64,000 nt of DNA from Bradyrhizobium lablabi (lineage in GTDB: Bacteria; Pseudomonadota; Alphaproteobacteria; Rhizobiales; Xanthobacteraceae): positions 4,774,001 through 4,838,000 of the forward strand of contig NZ_LT670844.1 of assembly GCF_900141755.1 (NCBI RefSeq), given 5' to 3'. Made by a program: the position numbers and the translations under genes. Below the pieces are notes generated by a model that saw nothing but the letters and a program-made list of their open reading frames with translations, was not told the DNA's origin and did not search any database. Of this stretch, positions 63,281 to 64,000 are shown in pieces. How positions within the stretch are numbered: position 1 is the stretch's first letter; every line of letters begins with the position of its first letter.

Positions 63281-63535
63281 GCGTACGATGTTCCAGAATC
63301 CTCAAGGCGGCATCTTAGCGAAAAGTTCGCGCGGAACCAATCGCCCGCCCGGCATGGCGGCATCCCCGCGGGCAGAAATCTTAAGATCGCCGTTTCAACA
63401 CAGTTCCAACCTAAAGCGCTCCCGCGCGGCCGCGGCCCGCGTCGCTTGCTTGCAACTGCAGGGCCGATACTATCGGCCGAAGCAAGCTTTCGTGCCGGGC
63501 AAGTGCGCAACGCGACTGCCCAAAACCGGTGCCAG
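63281..63535. other. Divergent intergenic region of apaG and opgC-like
   Basis: 255 bases with no gene. I see no clear promoter elements or repeats. Confidence 0.4.
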
Positions 63536-64000
63536 ATGACGTCAATTGCCGATCGAATCGCCGGACCACCGCTCGCGACGCAGGCGGCTGCGCTTGCCTC
63601 CGACGCTGCAGCTGCGCCGGCGCTGCCGACGTTCTCGCTTCCTGTGGGCGGCGAGCGCGAATTGCGGCTCGATCTGTTTCGAGGGCTCGCGCTGTGGCTG
63701 ATCTTCATCGACCACCTGCCGCCCAATATCCTGACCTGGTTCACGCTCCGCAATTACGGCTTCAGCGACGCCACCGAAATCTTCATCTTCATCTCCGGCT
63801 ACACCGCGGCCTTTGTCTACGGCCGCGCCATGCTGGAGGTCGGCTTCGTGGTCGCGACCGCGCGCATCCTGCGCCGGGTCTGGCAGATCTATGTCGCGCA
63901 TGTGTTCCTGTTCACGATCTTTCTGGCGGAGATTTCCTATGTCGCCACCAGTTTCGAGAACCCGCTTTATTCCGAAGAAATGGGGATCATGGATTTCTTG
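63536..64000 (+). CDS. opgC: OpgC-domain acyltransferase, partial (right edge)
   Basis: 155 residues before the window ends; too long to be listed as a closed frame, and it was read directly. After a Pro/Ala-rich N-terminus come RELRLDLFRGLALWLIFIDH, GFSDATEIFIFISGYTAAFV and RRVWQIYVAHVFLFTIFLAE, the membrane segments and His/Asp pattern of the OpgC family that succinylates osmoregulated periplasmic glucans. Start ATG 63536 has no strong ribosome binding site. The C-terminal two thirds are missing. Confidence 0.8.
   Translation, partial: MTSIADRIAGPPLATQAAALASDAAAAPALPTFSLPVGGERELRLDLFRGLALWLIFIDHLPPNILTWFTLRNYGFSDATEIFIFISGYTAAFVYGRAMLEVGFVVATARILRRVWQIYVAHVFLFTIFLAEISYVATSFENPLYSEEMGIMDFL

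Overview
The window looks like chromosomal DNA of a Bradyrhizobium-type alphaproteobacterium (Nitrobacteraceae/Hyphomicrobiales). The evidence is high GC with strong GC3 bias, a gcrA cell-cycle regulator, the order phoR-pstSCAB-phoU-phoB, an aerobic benzoyl-CoA (box) pathway, many amino-acid and peptide ABC transporters, and several families of short palindromic intergenic repeats of the kind common in that group. I see no rRNA, tRNA, CRISPR array, insertion sequence or prophage.

Layout. 1-0.7 kb: the end of a caspase-like gene, split by a frameshift. 0.87-11.4 kb: a nitrogen-scavenging block. A good sigma-54 promoter precedes a peptide-type ABC transporter (substrate-binding protein, two permeases, one fused double ATPase), followed by AtzG-like, AtzE-like and AtzH-like proteins and a GntR regulator. 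An allophanate hydrolase lies convergently. 11.7-16 kb: type II NADH dehydrogenase, a DHA2-type MFS exporter, a small protein with an ECF sigma factor. 16.2-22.7 kb: a branched-chain-type (liv) ABC transporter, an orphan substrate-binding protein and a small secreted protein. 22.9-25.7 kb: a Rieske oxygenase followed by a glutamine-synthetase-like enzyme. 25.9-28.3 kb: small accessory genes including a HigBA-like toxin-antitoxin pair. 28.3-35.7 kb: aerobic benzoate degradation through benzoyl-CoA epoxide (boxR, benzoate-CoA ligase, boxC, boxB); boxA is not in the window. 35.9-41.3 kb: SDR, polysaccharide deacetylase, OmpA/BON protein, YbhN-like membrane protein. 41.3-48.2 kb: complete phosphate-starvation locus with a Pho box. 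48.4-52.8 kb: gcrA, argD-argF and hslO. 53-57.3 kb: a secreted metallo-beta-lactamase-fold hydrolase, a Tat-exported crotonase-like protein divergent from a TetR regulator, a duplicated hslO tail, and a LysR regulator. 57.5-62.3 kb: a leftward five-gene redox operon headed by a Baeyer-Villiger-type monooxygenase. 62.9-64 kb: apaG and the start of an opgC-like gene.

How the parts work together. The 0.9-11.4 kb genes can import a peptide- or ureide-like compound and cut it to ammonia via carboxybiuret/allophanate-type intermediates; the sigma-54 promoter fits nitrogen limitation. The 16-36 kb genes form an aromatic-compound region (uptake, CoA activation, epoxidation, ring cleavage, plus a Rieske/glutamine-synthetase pair). 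The pho locus is a self-contained phosphate sensor, transporter and regulator.

The most unusual observations are: a palindromic repeat translated in frame as the linker of the fused ABC ATPase; a duplicated 3' end of hslO whose antisense strand supplies the last codons of a LysR gene; a Tat-exported crotonase divergent from its TetR neighbour with two matching palindromic operators; a 10-codon leader with a near-perfect ribosome binding site coupled to the benzoate-CoA ligase; and a promoter fused to a terminator-like hairpin before argD.
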